Below, in pieces: positions 31,283 to 42,826 of a DNA stretch of 64,000 nucleotides (its first letter is position 1; the number at the start of each line of letters is the position of its first letter). The stretch lies in contig OZ037868.1 of NCBI GenBank assembly GCA_964035575.1, positions 1,364,001 to 1,428,000 of the forward strand. The letters run 5' to 3'. Source of the stretch: Rhynchopus sp. YZ270_cl-10 (lineage: Eukaryota > Euglenozoa > Diplonemea > Diplonemida > Diplonemidae). The position numbers were made by a program, and so were the translations under genes. Under the pieces are notes generated by a model. That model did not search any database and was not told the DNA's origin. It worked only from the letters and a program-made list of their open reading frames with translations.

Positions 31283-32135
31283 CAGGGCGTTCGCCCCGGG
31301 GCGAAAAATATTTTTTTTCGTTAAAAAAATCTTTTCCTGAAAAAATGACATTTTATTTCGCCCCAGGGCTTCGCCCCACCGGGGCGAAACCCTGTATAAA
31401 TAAATAAATAATAAAAAAAAAAGGGGAAAAAAAAAAAAAAAAAAGAGAGAGAGATTTCTCCCCACCACCCTGTAGACCCCCCCGGAGGGGGGGTCGCAGA
31501 GGGGTGTCCACTGTACTCAAAATCATCCGCAAACCCGCCTGCCGTGAGAGGAAGTTTCCCCAGCACTCCCGCTCCTCAATCCTGCAGTCTGCTGAAGGTG
31601 CCCCGTACCCCCTGTTATAGAAGGTGTCACTGCTCGTGTCAACTCTATCTTCAACGGCAGAGAGACGTTTTAGTTTATTGAAAATAATCAAACTAAGGAT
31701 GAAGTCTCATATGACAGATGCCTCTCTCTTGTGCATCTGTTTGATTAAACAGCACAAAGAGACCCTCAGTGAGGGGGGGATTGATGAAATTCTCCATCGT
31801 TTTGCTGGTTTTAGTATCAGGAAAGTTCAGCTGTAATAGCACTTGTGCTGGGGAAGGGATCACGCGCAAATTGCAATTTTTTTTGACCACTCAGTACCAG
31901 GGATTCACCCCCCACGAACTAGCTTCTCTCCGGCGGGAAAATTTTTTTTTGACCTATTTTAAGCACTAGTAAAAAAGCAAAAATTTCGGATTTTTTGGCA
32001 TTTCGCCACGATCAGGAAAAAACGATGGCGATAGCGAACGCCCTGATTTTAAGCACTAGTAAAAAAACGAAAATTTCGGGGTTTTTGGCATTTCGCCACG
32101 ATCAGGAAAAAACGATGGCGATAGCGAACGCCCTG
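31283..32135. mobile_element. Non-autonomous hAT-like element, copy 1
   Basis: 853 bp with termini CAGGGCGTTCGCC and (on the right) GCGAACGCCCTG. The 8-bp target duplication GTTTTCCT lies at 31275-31282 and 32136-32143. The CAGGG start and 8-bp duplication are hAT hallmarks. The right-terminal ~90 bases are tandemly duplicated (about 31956-32045 and 32046-32135). It lacks a ~400-base internal segment present in copy 2, apparently lost between A-rich runs. No transposase. Confidence 0.87.
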
Positions 32136-32325
32136 GTTTTCCTCCAAAATCAGGAATTATGCGAAAACGATTTTTTTTTTCCGCCCGGTCGAAAGCGGTC
32201 GTTGCGCTTCGCGCAAGCCTCACTGAGTTGAGTGGAGAGGCGAAAGGTCAATTTGCGAGATAACCAAAAACGGAATGTAATCCCTTATTACGGAGCTTGG
32301 TCTTGCACCTTACGTTCCACTAACC

Positions 32326-33104
32326 GTATGGAAAAAAATAAATGGCGCCGCAGGCGAAAAAAAAATAGGGTACGGTGTAAAAATGCTGGTTTACAACCAC
32401 ACAGTCACTCAACAAAAGGAAAATGGCGCCGCAGGCAAAAAAAAATTAAGGGGTACGGCCAGGCCTGTTTCTAAATCCGGTCCCCGTCCCCAGATTTGGA
32501 AAAATAAATTTTTTTCCCGCACTTTTTTTCCCGCCGTCTCTACTGCGTTTTAGGGGTTCACAGGGGCTCAGAGGAGCCCGAGAAAAAATACCACGTGTCT
32601 GGATGAGACCGCTCGTGCAAAATAACCAGTTTTCGGGGGAGGGAAAAAAAGGGGGGGAGGGGTGCCGAATCCAGAACGGCCCCCCATACGACGGTGAAGT
32701 CAATGACATGACATGTGCTTACCATGTAACTTTTTTTACATGTGAAACACATGTCATTTTACATGTCATGTCATTGACTTCACCGTCGTGCACCAAGTCC
32801 CCCCCGTGTGGTGGCACAAAGCACTTTCAAAACATACAAAAAACATTTTCAATCCCCCCCGTGTGGTTGAACGGGAGTACCTTGGGGAAATGGGTTGCTG
32901 ACCGCACCATGAAATCCCGCACCATACAGGCTGTACCCAATTTTTTTTTGCCTGCGGCGCCATGTTTCATTTTTTGCTCCGCAAAAAAGGGTTCATTGAG
33001 TGACTCTGTGGTGTAAAAAGCTAGATTTTTACACCGTGCCCTAAAATTTTTTTTGCCTGCGGCGCCATTTTTTTTTTACTTTTTTTGCTCCGCAAAAAAA
33101 ATAC
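32326..33104. mobile_element. TIR-like element with GGCGCCGCAGGC arms
   Basis: Imperfect inverted arms of roughly 150-220 bases, each holding two AATGGCGCCGCAGGC sites, a GTACGGTGTAAAAAT-type core and GAGTCACTCAA. The right end reads GCTCCGCAAAAAAAATAC. The left arm is shorter, and no clear target duplication was found. A solo right arm of the same family lies at 45501-45722. It carries a nested palindrome (32688-32789). Confidence 0.6.
32688..32789. mobile_element. 102-bp fold-back element
   Basis: Perfect 29-bp inverted arms (32688-32716 and 32761-32789), outer end ACGACGGTGAAGTCAATGAC, around a loop that itself holds an ACATG-rich partial hairpin. Nested within the GGCGCCGCAGGC element. 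Its end sequence CTTCACCGTCGTGC recurs at 10290. Confidence 0.7.
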
Positions 33105-33449
33105 AGTCCCTCTGTTCCCAATGTCTTCCCTGGTCAGCAGCGCCGAAAATTATCTCATGGACCACACTTCGCTGAGGCGGTGCACGAACCAATGGTTCAT
33201 TTTCTTTCAAGTCTGCCTAAAGAAATCTCTGAAACTCATACAGAAAACAGTAGTTGTTTTTCCGAGAGACCACAAAGTGAGGTGGGCAAACGCCACTTTC
33301 GGAGGATTACTGCAGCCCTGGCCAACCTGGAGCCCTCCATCACCCTCGTCGAGGCACAAGTACCCCCTCCGCCATTCTTCCACACTATACGTGAGGACGA
33401 TTTTGCGCTGCGTATGAGCAAGGGGCCAGCCCATATCAGCTTTGTCTAA
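33105..33449 (+). pseudogene. Coding-looking 3' fragment abutting a mobile element
   Basis: From the edge of the upstream element to TAA at 33447-33449 one plus-strand frame is open with normal protein composition (VHFLSSLPKEISETH, RHFRRITAALANLEPS, FFHTIREDDFALRMSKGPAH). There is no ATG at its beginning, so it looks like the C-terminal ~110 residues of a gene cut by, or carried next to, the element. No family recognised. Confidence 0.4.
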
Positions 33450-33869
33450 AAATCCCTCCACCCATCACCCAAATATGGCCCAGATTGTGTTCAATTGGGT
33501 CAAATTTTCACAGCGCTTCCCAAATTTGTCATGGAGGCGGGCGCAAAGCGCAAAAAAACCCCGAAAAAGGGCACAAAAAGCACACAAAAAAGACGCGAAA
33601 AGGGCGGGAAAAAAACCGGTCCCCAGCCGAAAAAACCCCGGAAAATAGGCCCGTCACGGTTCAGGCCTGGGTACGGCACATCTGCAAGCGCAGCGAGCAA
33701 AAATTTTAAGGTTCCATCATTCCAGTCATCTGGGAGATCTGGGGGTCCGCGGGCGAGGGCCCCCAAAAGTGCCCAAAAATTCCCTCTTTTTTTTTTTTTT
33801 TTTTTTTTTTTTCCCCCAAAAAATCCAGAATTATGCGATGTCGCATAATTCGGTATATGGAGCTATTTC

Positions 33870-34723
33870 CATACTTGGACCGCCCGAAATATATTTCGGG
33901 CATTTCGGGCGATTTCGGGCGAATTAGGGGCGGATTTCGGGCGATTTTGTGCGCCCGAAGTCGCCCGAAATCGCCCGAAATGCAGATTTCGGGCGAATTC
34001 GGGCGCTTTTTCCGTAGTGAAAACCTACTAGGTAGGGTTCTACTCATTTTCGCAAAAAACTTTTTATATTTGGAAAGATTTGATGCCAAATCTGTCAAAA
34101 TAAGCAAGAATCGAAAACTTTTGTACACCTGAGTGCACTTTGGAGGCCCGTGAGAATCACCACCAAGTCACGGGTTTTCTGACTATCATTTGCTTATTCC
34201 TACCCAAAACACACTATGAACCGGGTTTTCACTATTTTTTCGTATTTCAGGGAGAATTTTTGTGAATTTTCGGGTCACAGGGTGGTTCTGACCCATTCTC
34301 GGGGTGTTTCGGGCCTGTAGTTGCTCAGGAGATGCCCAAAAACGTGAAAAATCGCCTTTTTACGTTTTTAGTAGTATTTTAGTGTAAATTGTTAGGGAAA
34401 TCGGCTTTATACGTGGCTGCTAACAGAGCTACTAGGAATTTTTGCTCAATTTTTTTTTTCTTTGAACAAATTTTGTGCCAATCTTTCAAATAAAGCGTTA
34501 GATTTTTACACTGATAGCATGCTTCCCAGCACACATAAGATACTGGTTGTGCGCCCGAATTCGCCCGAATCTGCCCGAAATGCGCCCGAATTCGCCCGAA
34601 TTACGTATAAATTCCCTTTAAAACGCCCGAAATATATTTCGGGCACATTTCGGGCGCTCGGGATCCGCGCCCGAAAAATCCGCCCGAATTCGCCCGAAAT
34701 ATATTTCGGGCGGTCCAAGTATG
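33870..34723 (-). mobile_element. Non-autonomous TIR element, CATAC family, copy 2
   Basis: 854 bp, same 23-bp terminal repeats as copy 1 and inverted relative to it. The 6-bp target duplication TATTTC lies at 33864-33869 and 34724-34729. Subterminal TTCGGGCG arrays are at about 33880-34010 and 34552-34712. The interior is highly similar to copy 1, so both moved fairly recently. It sits inside another repeat (CCAGAATTATGCGATGTCGC) whose uninterrupted relative is at 56408-56465. Confidence 0.88.
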
Positions 34724-35196
34724 TATTTCCCTGTTCATAAAAAAATCAAGCTTTTTTATATATTTTCAACTCTCATTTATTTTTCGCTAGTAACAATGTT
34801 GCTAAATGCGCAGTTTTTTCTTTTTTTTTTTCTTTGGTACCAACCTTTCTCTTTCTCTCTCTCTCTCTCCCTTCCTTCTGCTCGCTTTGCCCTCGACTTT
34901 CCTCTCTCACAGGGCAAGGAAAATATGGTCGTGCGCACTGCTAGCAAACTTAACTTAACATCAGAACAGGAACATTTAGCAATACTTGGTGACTGTGGAC
35001 CAACTACAGCGCAAAAAAAAAAAAAAAACGCCTTTTGTGCAGGCAAAAAACTGAGAAACAAAAGATGGAAAAGGCTGTCCAGAGCTTCCCAATTTTGCCT
35101 CATTATCTCTACCACAACTCTTTAGGGTTCATGTGCAGTCCGTATGGAGACTAAACGCCCTTTTAGGGTAAAGTTACTACAGTGAAAACAAAAACA

Positions 35197-35245
35197 ATAG
35201 TGGAGCACACTCTAGGGTGGCTACACTAATACAACCAAGTTTTCA
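35197..35245 (+). repeat. Dispersed module A (CTCTAGGGTGG subfamily)
   Basis: Near-identical to the copy at 53665: GTGGAGCACACTCTAGGGTG, then CTACACTAATACAACCAAG and A residues. Confidence 0.8.
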
Positions 35246-36053
35246 AAAACAAACTTTCAAACCCCCTTTCTGGGTAGAGCGCTCAGAACCTACCCTCTAT
35301 TGTGTGCTAAGAGTGAAGGGTAGACGAGAACTCGTATGACCAAAAAAAAAGAATTAAAAGATGCGCGGCGTGTGTGTATTTTCCCCGCAAACCTTCCTTC
35401 AACCCCTGTAGGGTCACAAACCCCTGTGTCCCACAGAGGCGTTTGCACTGTTACTTTTTTCGTTCTTATGCTGCGCTCTCTTTTTTTTTCTTCTCTTCCC
35501 GTTTAGAGATTCACGATTCAGCTTTCTGCAGATGGCTGGTAGTTATTTTTTTTTTCCCTCTTTTTTTTTCCCCGTACACAGCTATGACTAGCTGATCGGC
35601 ATTCCTTCTTTTTTTTTCTTTTTCTTCTTTTTTTTGTTCCATCCCAAAGGTTCATAGCCTTCAGGAGCACTACCTTAATATTGCATTATTCTTTTTAGAT
35701 AAAGTTGCAGAAAAAATTGTCATGCGGTTTATCTTGTTGTTTTCCCGTTTCTTTCCACATCCTATTTTGGCTTTATGGCGACTAAGCACAGACTGAAGGT
35801 CGCCGTACGAAGTCTTGCAACTTTTTTTGTTAGCTTTTCAAATTGTACCCCTTGAAGGGGCGCGCACTTCTCTATGTCATACCTTTCTAGGTTTGCTTTG
35901 TGCTTTGTGTCGGGGTGGTAGATGTGCGTATCTGCAAAGACGCACGCCGGTGCCAACACGGAAGAGTGGTGTTTCTTAGTATTGAACAATGTCCTCCCGG
36001 GGTTCTATGAAGAAGAACAAGCACCCCCGAAAAAAACAAAAAGCAACAAAAAA

Positions 36054-36102
36054 ATAGTGGAGTTCATCCTCGGGTGTCTACACTAATACAACCAAGTTTT
36101 CA
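36054..36102 (+). repeat. Dispersed module A (TCATCCTCGG subfamily)
   Basis: Consensus copy, ending in eight A residues, 45 bases before a module B copy. The pair is followed by a repeated CTATTCAAACTCTAGAAGGA segment (36113 and 36233). Confidence 0.8.
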
Positions 36103-36147
36103 AAAAAAAGGCTCTATTCAAACTCTAGAAGGAGGCCAACACGGAAG

Positions 36148-36212
36148 ACAGTGGAGATTGTACAAAACTGTGGCAACACAACCGAGGCAACTACACTACT
36201 CTTATTTATCAC
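36148..36212 (+). repeat. Dispersed module B
   Basis: Contains ACTGTGGCAACACAACCGAG then GCAACTACACTACTC, matching the 54727 copy almost exactly over 50 bases. Confidence 0.75.
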
Positions 36213-36639
36213 AAAAAAAAAAAGCAAAATCCCTATTCAAACTCTAGAAGGAGGCCAAAGTGTTGCTTTCCTTTAGTTGTGCACATGCTCTGAGTCCTTC
36301 AGAGGGCTTCTTTTCGATCGGTCATCTAACAAAAATGTTGTATTTTCAAAAAAAAAAGAATAATTCAAAATGATGAAAAAAGCAAAAAACCCCCGAGAAG
36401 TTTTTGTAGCCCAGCTTGCTCCGAATGTGCAGCGAGCCAAACGACGAATCTTCTGCGTGGGATTTTTTTATTCTTCTCTTCCTTCTATCCTCTAAAAATT
36501 TAAAGCGAAAATATGATAAAGCACAAGAGCAGTTTTTTTCCCCCCCCCCCTTTTCTCCTTCGCTTCCGTCTCTTTTATTTTTATATCATTCTTGCTGCAG
36601 ACATTTCACTTTCTTTTTTTTTTCTTTCTCAACTTGTGC

Positions 36640-36785
36640 ACGAAGCATTTTACTTATAGTCATTTACTTTTCTTTTCTACGTTTTGCAAAACACACACCA
36701 TAAAAAGAAAGATGGTTAGAGAAACATTTTTGTTGATCCCTCACCATATTACTATCAATTTATTGATTGCATATGATGAAATTAC
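36640..36785 (+). repeat. ~140-base duplicated block, empty-site copy
   Basis: From CGAAGCATTTTAC through TTGATTGCATATGATG. The second copy at 41098-41330 is the same sequence split by a 100-bp insertion. A fragment (ATTGATTGCATATGATGAAA) also occurs near 62691. Confidence 0.8.
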
Positions 36786-37277
36786 TGCTTTCTTTTTTTT
36801 CTTTTTGTGGGCTAGCGTGGTCCGACGTAGCCCAGTTTGTTTTAAGTGTCTGGAAATCACACAGAAGAGCGGTGTGTGTACCTTGTTGAACAATGATCCA
36901 ACTTTGTGTACGAACGATCGTGTCAGATAGCTGATCATCGTAAAAAGAAAAGAGAGTGTCGTGTGTTTTCAATATATTGCGAAAAAAGTTTTAAAGTGTC
37001 ATCTTGTTTCTCTCTTCGAGCTGCTTGATGCGTTGATGCTGCCACTCTCACACCTGTAGGTGGTGGTGTTGCGGAGCACGGTTGGGTGAGTGAACGACAT
37101 GACACTTTCCGCTCACAACGTAGTGGGCATTAATATAAAATAATAAAGAAACCCCTTCGCGTGAAGCTGCAAATTTGGTGTACTCTTCAGAGTGTCCAGT
37201 GATTGTCGACATAACAAAACCGTTGTCTATCTTGTGTGCAGAACCCGTCCTGTGATGATTGTCGATACTAAAAACAA

Positions 37278-38432
37278 CAGGGCGTTCGCCCCGGGGCGAA
37301 AAATATTTTTTTTCGTTAAAAAAATCTTTTCCTGAAAAAATGACATTTTATTTCGCCCCAGGGCTTCGCCCCACCGGGGCGAAACCCTGTATAAATAAAT
37401 AAATAAATAAAAAAAGGGGGAAAAATTTTATTGTTCACTTTGTCAAAATCTCTTTGTTTTTCTCTTTGTCTATTTTTCCTGCATTTTTTATTCTCTTCTT
37501 TGTACTTTCTTTTGTTTTGGTTGTTGTTAGATAAGCTCAATCGCCTATCGAGTTCTGTGAATAGCACGGAACTCCTTTTCATGTGTATCCATGGAAATCA
37601 GTATCATATGTGATACCGGGGAGAGAAAAATTGGAGGTAAAAAATTTTGAAAAAAGGTGTCGTTTGAGAAAAACAAGCAAACGGACGCGCTGTGTGAAAA
37701 ACGAGTGTTTCTCTGCGCGTGATATTTTGTGGGGAAGAATAAAACATTATGAAAAAAGCTCGTTGCGTTCCCACTATCGTTTCCGCTGCGCTCTCACTAG
37801 CGTTCCCACTCCATTCGGTTTTCTCTTACTTAAAAAAAAAGAGAGAGAGAGATTTCTCCCCACCACCCTGTAGACCCCCCCGGAGGGGGGGTCGCAGAGG
37901 GGTGTCCACTGTACTCAAAATCATCCGCAAACCCGCCTGCTGTGAGAGGAAGTTTCCCCAGCACTCCCGCTCGCTCCTCAATCCTGCAGTCTGCTGAAGG
38001 TGTACCGTACCCCCTGTTATAGAAGGTGTCACTGCTCGTGTCAACTCTATCTTCAATGGCAGAGAGTTGAAAATAATCAAAATAAGGATGAAGTCTCATA
38101 TGACAGATGCCTCTCTCTTGTACATCTGCTTGATTAAACAACACAAAGAGACCCTCAGTGAGGGGGGATTGATGAAATTCTCCATCGTTTTGCTGGTTTT
38201 AGTATCAGGAAAGTGCAGCTGTAATATCACTTGTGCTGGGGAAGGGATCACGCGCAAATCGCAAATTTTTTTTTGACCATTCAGTACCAGGGATTCACCC
38301 CACGAACTAACTTCTCTCCGGCGGGAAAATTTTTTTTGACCTATTTTAAGCACTAGTAAAAAAACGAAAATTTCGGGGGTTTTGGCATTTCGCCACGATC
38401 AGGAAAAAACGATGGCGATAGCGAACGCCCTG
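37278..38432. mobile_element. Non-autonomous hAT-like element, copy 2
   Basis: 1155 bp, same termini as copy 1 (CAGGGCG ... CGCCCTG). The 8-bp target duplication AAAAACAA lies at 37270-37277 and 38433-38440. It carries a ~400-base AT-rich segment (about 37431-37838) missing from copy 1 and only a single right terminus. The shared parts are nearly identical. No transposase. Confidence 0.87.
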
Positions 38433-38467
38433 AAAAACAAAGCAAAAAAAAAAAAAAAAAAAAACAA

Positions 38468-38516
38468 ATAGTGGAGTTCATCCTCGGGTGTCTACACTAA
38501 TACAACCAAGTTTTCA
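38468..38516 (+). repeat. Dispersed module A (TCATCCTCGG subfamily)
   Basis: Consensus copy 36 bases beyond the right end of hAT-like copy 2, preceded and followed by A runs. Confidence 0.8.
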
Positions 38517-39170
38517 AAAAAAAACAAAAAATCATAATTTGGGTGCCAGTTTAGCAGTTTCCCCCCAAGCATTAACACAAGAATATTCCCTAATTATGAA
38601 ACTTTATTCTCTTCTGTTTTTTTATCCCCTCAAAATATGTTATCAGTCTTCCTTTAATATTTTTCGGGAGGGTTTTTTTTTCAACCTCCATCTTTGTATA
38701 CAGATGTCTTAACTTGTTTCGACCATACGCTCCCCACTTTCGCGTCTTACTGTCCACGCGTTTCTTTTTTATCAACTTCATTTCTTTGTTTTGTCACTAT
38801 TTTTTTTAGAAGTGACTTTAAACAAAAAGTCTTGGTCATCAGCACCCCGCACACTTTTTTCGTTTTAATCCACAGTATTCTTTTTATTTTCGCCGCATAT
38901 TTTGAAACCGTTTTTTTTGTTTTTTGTTTTTTTGAATTTTAAAAATGGTTCGCACTTAGTTTAGTATTCACCCATTCGTTGTATTTTCCTGCTCTCTTTC
39001 CTAACCTCCGTGGTGTAGGGATCTGAGAGCTATTAGTTATCCTATCATCTCAAAAGCCGTGGTGGGGCAGAGAACTGAGCGTTTTAAACCCTCAACGCTT
39101 CACATCCACCAGAGCGTGTCATCGTACGAAAATTATTTTTTAGATGTCAGTTTTTTTTTAAAAAGAAATA

Positions 39171-39261
39171 TTGGTGTGGCTGAAAAAGCCAAAAACGCGC
39201 CCTGACAAAGTCCTGACAGAGTCCTGGCAAAGTGACTTTTTTTTTGGACTCAGCCACACCC
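39171..39261. mobile_element. ~90-bp MITE-like element
   Basis: Inverted ends TGGTGTGGCTGA and TCAGCCACACCCA around three tandem CCTGACAAAGT-type 11-base repeats. No clear target duplication. The TGGTGTGGC end resembles the element at 61139. Confidence 0.55.
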
Positions 39262-40055
39262 AGTATGTTTTTATTGATCCCGGTCCGGGTGTGCGTGTGC
39301 ATATGTTATGTGATCACACTATTTTTTTTTTTTTCGAAGTTTAGAGCAAGTATATCTTGTACAGTCACGCTTCTTATCACGGTCGTTTTACCTTTAAAAA
39401 AGCGATCGGAATGATAATTTGCTTCGTACGAGTCACGATACCCACGCGTAACCTTTTATGCTCAAAAAAACAAAGAAAATAGTGTGCTTTTTTCCTCTTT
39501 TTTTTTACTTGGCTCGTTTCCGGTGTCTTCACATTCTCTTTACAATTTCCTTTTCGCCCCTCCTTCTCGCTAAACCTGAGGGGTTCCTTACTACCTTGTC
39601 GTTTTACACCATGCCATAAAAATGGTATTTTTTTTTCTCAAAAAGATCTGCCCTCAGAGAGACACTTTCATCTTTCTTATTCTTCCTTTTTTTGTTTGGG
39701 GAGGAAAAGCAAAGATGTGTTTCTGTGTCTGGATTCTATTCTTTATTTTTTTTTCGTTCCCTCTTTTTGGTGGATGACTGAGCGAGCCTTAGAATCATCT
39801 TCACCGCATTTTTTCTTCCTTTTTTAATATTTTTTTTTTTTCAGTGATTTGCGTCGCTTGTCGGGCGCTTTTTTGATTTATTTTTTTGAAATTTTAGAAA
39901 AAAAAATCACCAGGTCTGTTTGGTTTGTGTGTACGAGTGTCAGTACCCATAGTGTAGAGCTGTATGAAGATGAAAAAAAATGGTGAAAAACACTCTGATT
40001 TTGATCACCTGCATATCAAGCACAACAACACAAACAGACATATAATTTTAAAAAA

Positions 40056-40103
40056 GTGTCTGCTCATCCTCGGGTGTACACTAATTCAACACCAAGACTT
40101 CAA
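40056..40103 (+). repeat. Dispersed module A, diverged
   Basis: TCATCCTCGGGTGTACACTAAT is recognisable but the 3' part is altered (ACACCAAGACTTCAAAAAG). Confidence 0.65.
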
Positions 40104-40507
40104 AAAGAGTGAACAAGAGAGATGAGGAGTGAAATTATTTGCAGGAGGAAAAAAATAAAATAATCGTATCCTGCGAAGAAACTACCCTGAAAAAAAACCA
40201 CTTTTACGACGACGATTCTCTTTTTTTTTTTTTTTTCCCATCATGCTGCTGAAATATATCCTGAGCTGTTTTTTTTCTTCTTTTGATGTCCCTTTTTTTT
40301 TTTGACAGTGAGTCGTATATTATGGGTGTGTCTCTTATGGGCGGCTTAATTATGGGCAGATATTGGGTCCACCCAGAATTACACACACTCAAAAAAAGCT
40401 AAATATGCTGCTGTCAAGAAAGTTATTGTCTTGTGCAGAAGGTGACAGAATGACAACAAAATTACAGTAATTTAGGGGGGGGCCAAAAAAAACAAAAAAA
40501 TCCTACT

Positions 40508-40556
40508 ATAGTGGAGTTCATCCTCGGGTGTCTACACTAATACAACCAAGTTTTCA
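40508..40556 (+). repeat. Dispersed module A (TCATCCTCGG subfamily)
   Basis: Consensus copy, exact match to the 36054 and 38468 copies through CAACCAAGTTTTCAAAAA. Confidence 0.8.
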
Positions 40557-41211
40557 AAAAAAAAAAAAACGAAAAAAAAAAAACAACTGTACACTTGCTG
40601 CCCCATTCCCTCTCGTACCCCTCCCTCCTAATATCCACCCACCAGGGTTGTTTTTTGCTTAGGATCAACCCCTAGGGGTTAGAGGTGATACCTACCCCCT
40701 CATGCAAAAAAAATTTTTTTTTGACATCATTTTTAATATGTCAAACAACACCCCCAAGGCTTCCCTTCACACCCTTCAAAAGGGCTCTGCATTTATCGTC
40801 AATCATCTACGGGTAGGAGCAAAGGTCCTCCCCTCCCCCTTGCGTCTACCCCTTCCTCAAGATGTAATCTCTTACAAAGTAACGCGCCCTTCCTCTCTCT
40901 GACTTTACCGTCTACAACACCATTAATCAAAATCGGAGCACAAAAAAGCACTTTCAAAACAAAAAGCAAAAAAACATTTTTTTTTTTTTCAAATTCCCCT
41001 AGATGTGTTGTTGTGAGTCGGGCAAAAAACCTCCCCTCATCCATTGTTTTCTCACCTCTTTTTTCCCTTGTTTCTTTCTTTTTCTCAACAACTCTTCTGA
41101 CGAAGCATTTTTACTTTTCTTTTCTACGGTTTGCAAAACATACGCCATAAAAAGAAAGATGGTTAGAGAAACATTTTTGTTGATCCCTCACCATATTACT
41201 ATCAATTTATT

Positions 41212-41311
41212 CATATAATGATATTGTGGGTGTCATAACGTTATCGATAACGTTATGACACTTTTATTTTTGTTATAACGTTAAAGATAACGTACAAACA
41301 CCCACAGTATG
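41212..41311. mobile_element. 100-bp palindromic MITE, CATAC-like ends, 6-bp target duplication
   Basis: Arms read TGTGGGTGTCATAACGTTAT and its imperfect complement with a short AT loop; extreme ends are CATA and GTATG. TTTATT flanks both sides (41206-41211, 41312-41317). The uninterrupted target sequence survives in the duplicated block at 36759-36764, which proves the insertion directly. End sequence and duplication length match the 0.9-kb CATAC elements, so they may use one transposase. Confidence 0.87.
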
Positions 41312-42703
41312 TTTATTGATTGCATATGATGCAAATACCTCTTAGCAACTCTTCTGAAAGGAGGTTTTTTTTTTTAATTAGATAGCCCTCCCCTTGGTTT
41401 ATTCACCACGTCTACAAAACTATCAAGCAAAATTAAACAGAGCACAAAGCACTTTCAAAACATACAAAAAAACATTTTCAAACTCCCCTTAGTTTATTCA
41501 CCACTCCCCGCGCTTCACCCCGCCCCCCCCCCAACAATACCTTTGTCCCCTTTTTTAAAACTTTTCTTACAAACCCCCCAACCGCTTTGCATAGATGAGC
41601 ACCTCTCTTCAGGTGCTGATATGAAATTTTTTTTAGGTGCCTAATGTGGGGCTGAGAATAGTCTTTTCCAAGGAGGATGTGTTTTTTTGTCTTTTTGTTG
41701 GTTTTCCTTTACCACTCCCAAACGCAACAACTCCAGGGTTCGATAACCCACGGAGTGGCTGCGTCCCAGAGGCGTTTTTCACTGTCAACTTCACTTTTCT
41801 TTTTTTTGACTCTTTTTATTTGTGCTTTCTATTTCAAATGGCTTGGCATCGTACAGTAAGTCAGTTGAAGTAATTTGCATCAAATCCTATCCTTTATTGT
41901 CTTTTTTTATTTTGTCCACATCCACTTTTTGTTACTCAACGGTAGCACAATATCTCTCCGAACTCCTGTTTTTTGGTGACATTGTTTTTTTTTTCTCTCT
42001 CCTTTTCCCCTCATTTGCTAAAAATACGCGACACGTTTTTTTTTGTTTTTGTTTTTGTTTTACTTTTTTTTTTTATCAAGTAGTCCGGGTATTGTACTTT
42101 CGCACTGCCTTATCCCATCTTTTTTTCTCACTCCCATGCGCAACAACTCCGGGGTTCGATAACCCGCGGAGTGTCAGTGCCCTGCGTCCCAGAGGCGTTT
42201 TGCACTATCAACTTCACTTTCTTTTTTGACTGAATACTCCACACAAAAAAAACAACATTTTTTTCAACTCTCTAACAATATCAACAAAGAAGAAGAATTA
42301 ATGTCAAAAAAGGTACAAAAAAAATGAAGCGTCCCCATGGGGTCTGGCAGCGTGTGCTCACAGACACCCTACTGCTTCTTGCAAAAAATCATTCAAAAAA
42401 AAAGCCTTTTCAAAGGACATTAAAAAGAACCTATTATCATTATTTCATTGTAGTGCACAAGAGGCACCATTCATTTCTTTTTGCAACTGCATTTCTTTTT
42501 TTGATTTTTTCTTCTCTCACACCTTTTCACATCATGCACAGCCCACGCCTGGATAATATTTTTTTTTCAATATGACTATTCGGAGAGCAATCTGAAAAAC
42601 GGGATCGGGGAAGATTCTTGTAATGAAGTTTACTGGAATCCACCTAAAATTTCAAAAAATCAGACTTTTCCATACGGTTTCCGGGAGAAGAGTGAAAAAA
42701 AGG

Positions 42704-42753
42704 TATAGTGGAATTCATCCTCGGGTGTCTACACTAATACAACCAAGTTTTCA
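42704..42753 (+). repeat. Dispersed module A (TCATCCTCGG subfamily)
   Basis: One change from consensus (GTGGAATTC). Followed directly by a GGGCGACATTGAGTACAGAT module at 42770. Confidence 0.8.
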
Positions 42754-42769
42754 AAAAAAAAAAAAAAAT

Positions 42770-42826
42770 CGGGCGACATTGAGTACAGATCCTGCACTAG
42801 CAGGTGATTGTCGACACAACAAAAAA
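42770..42826 (+). repeat. Dispersed module D (GGGCGACATTGAG / GTGATTGTCGACA)
   Basis: A second nearly identical copy lies at 57287-57341. The last part, GTGATTGTCGAYAMAACAAA, also occurs alone at 13274, 14966, 37198 and 37255. Confidence 0.65.

Larger units (their letters stand above)
34730..37269. other. Gene-free AT-rich stretch
   Basis: Contains module A copies (35197, 36054), a module B copy (36148), a GATTGTCGACATAAC tag (37201) and one arm of a ~140-base duplication (36640-36785). Open frames here are short and homopolymer-rich; none is supported as a gene. Confidence 0.5.

Noticed and set aside
17741-34723. Assigning the CATAC elements to a named superfamily from the 6-bp duplication
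   Set aside because: Several unrelated groups make 6-bp duplications and these copies carry no coding sequence; left unassigned.
41737-42165. GGTTCGATAACCC as a tRNA T-arm
   Set aside because: No acceptor, D or anticodon arm can be formed upstream; it is part of a short dispersed repeat.
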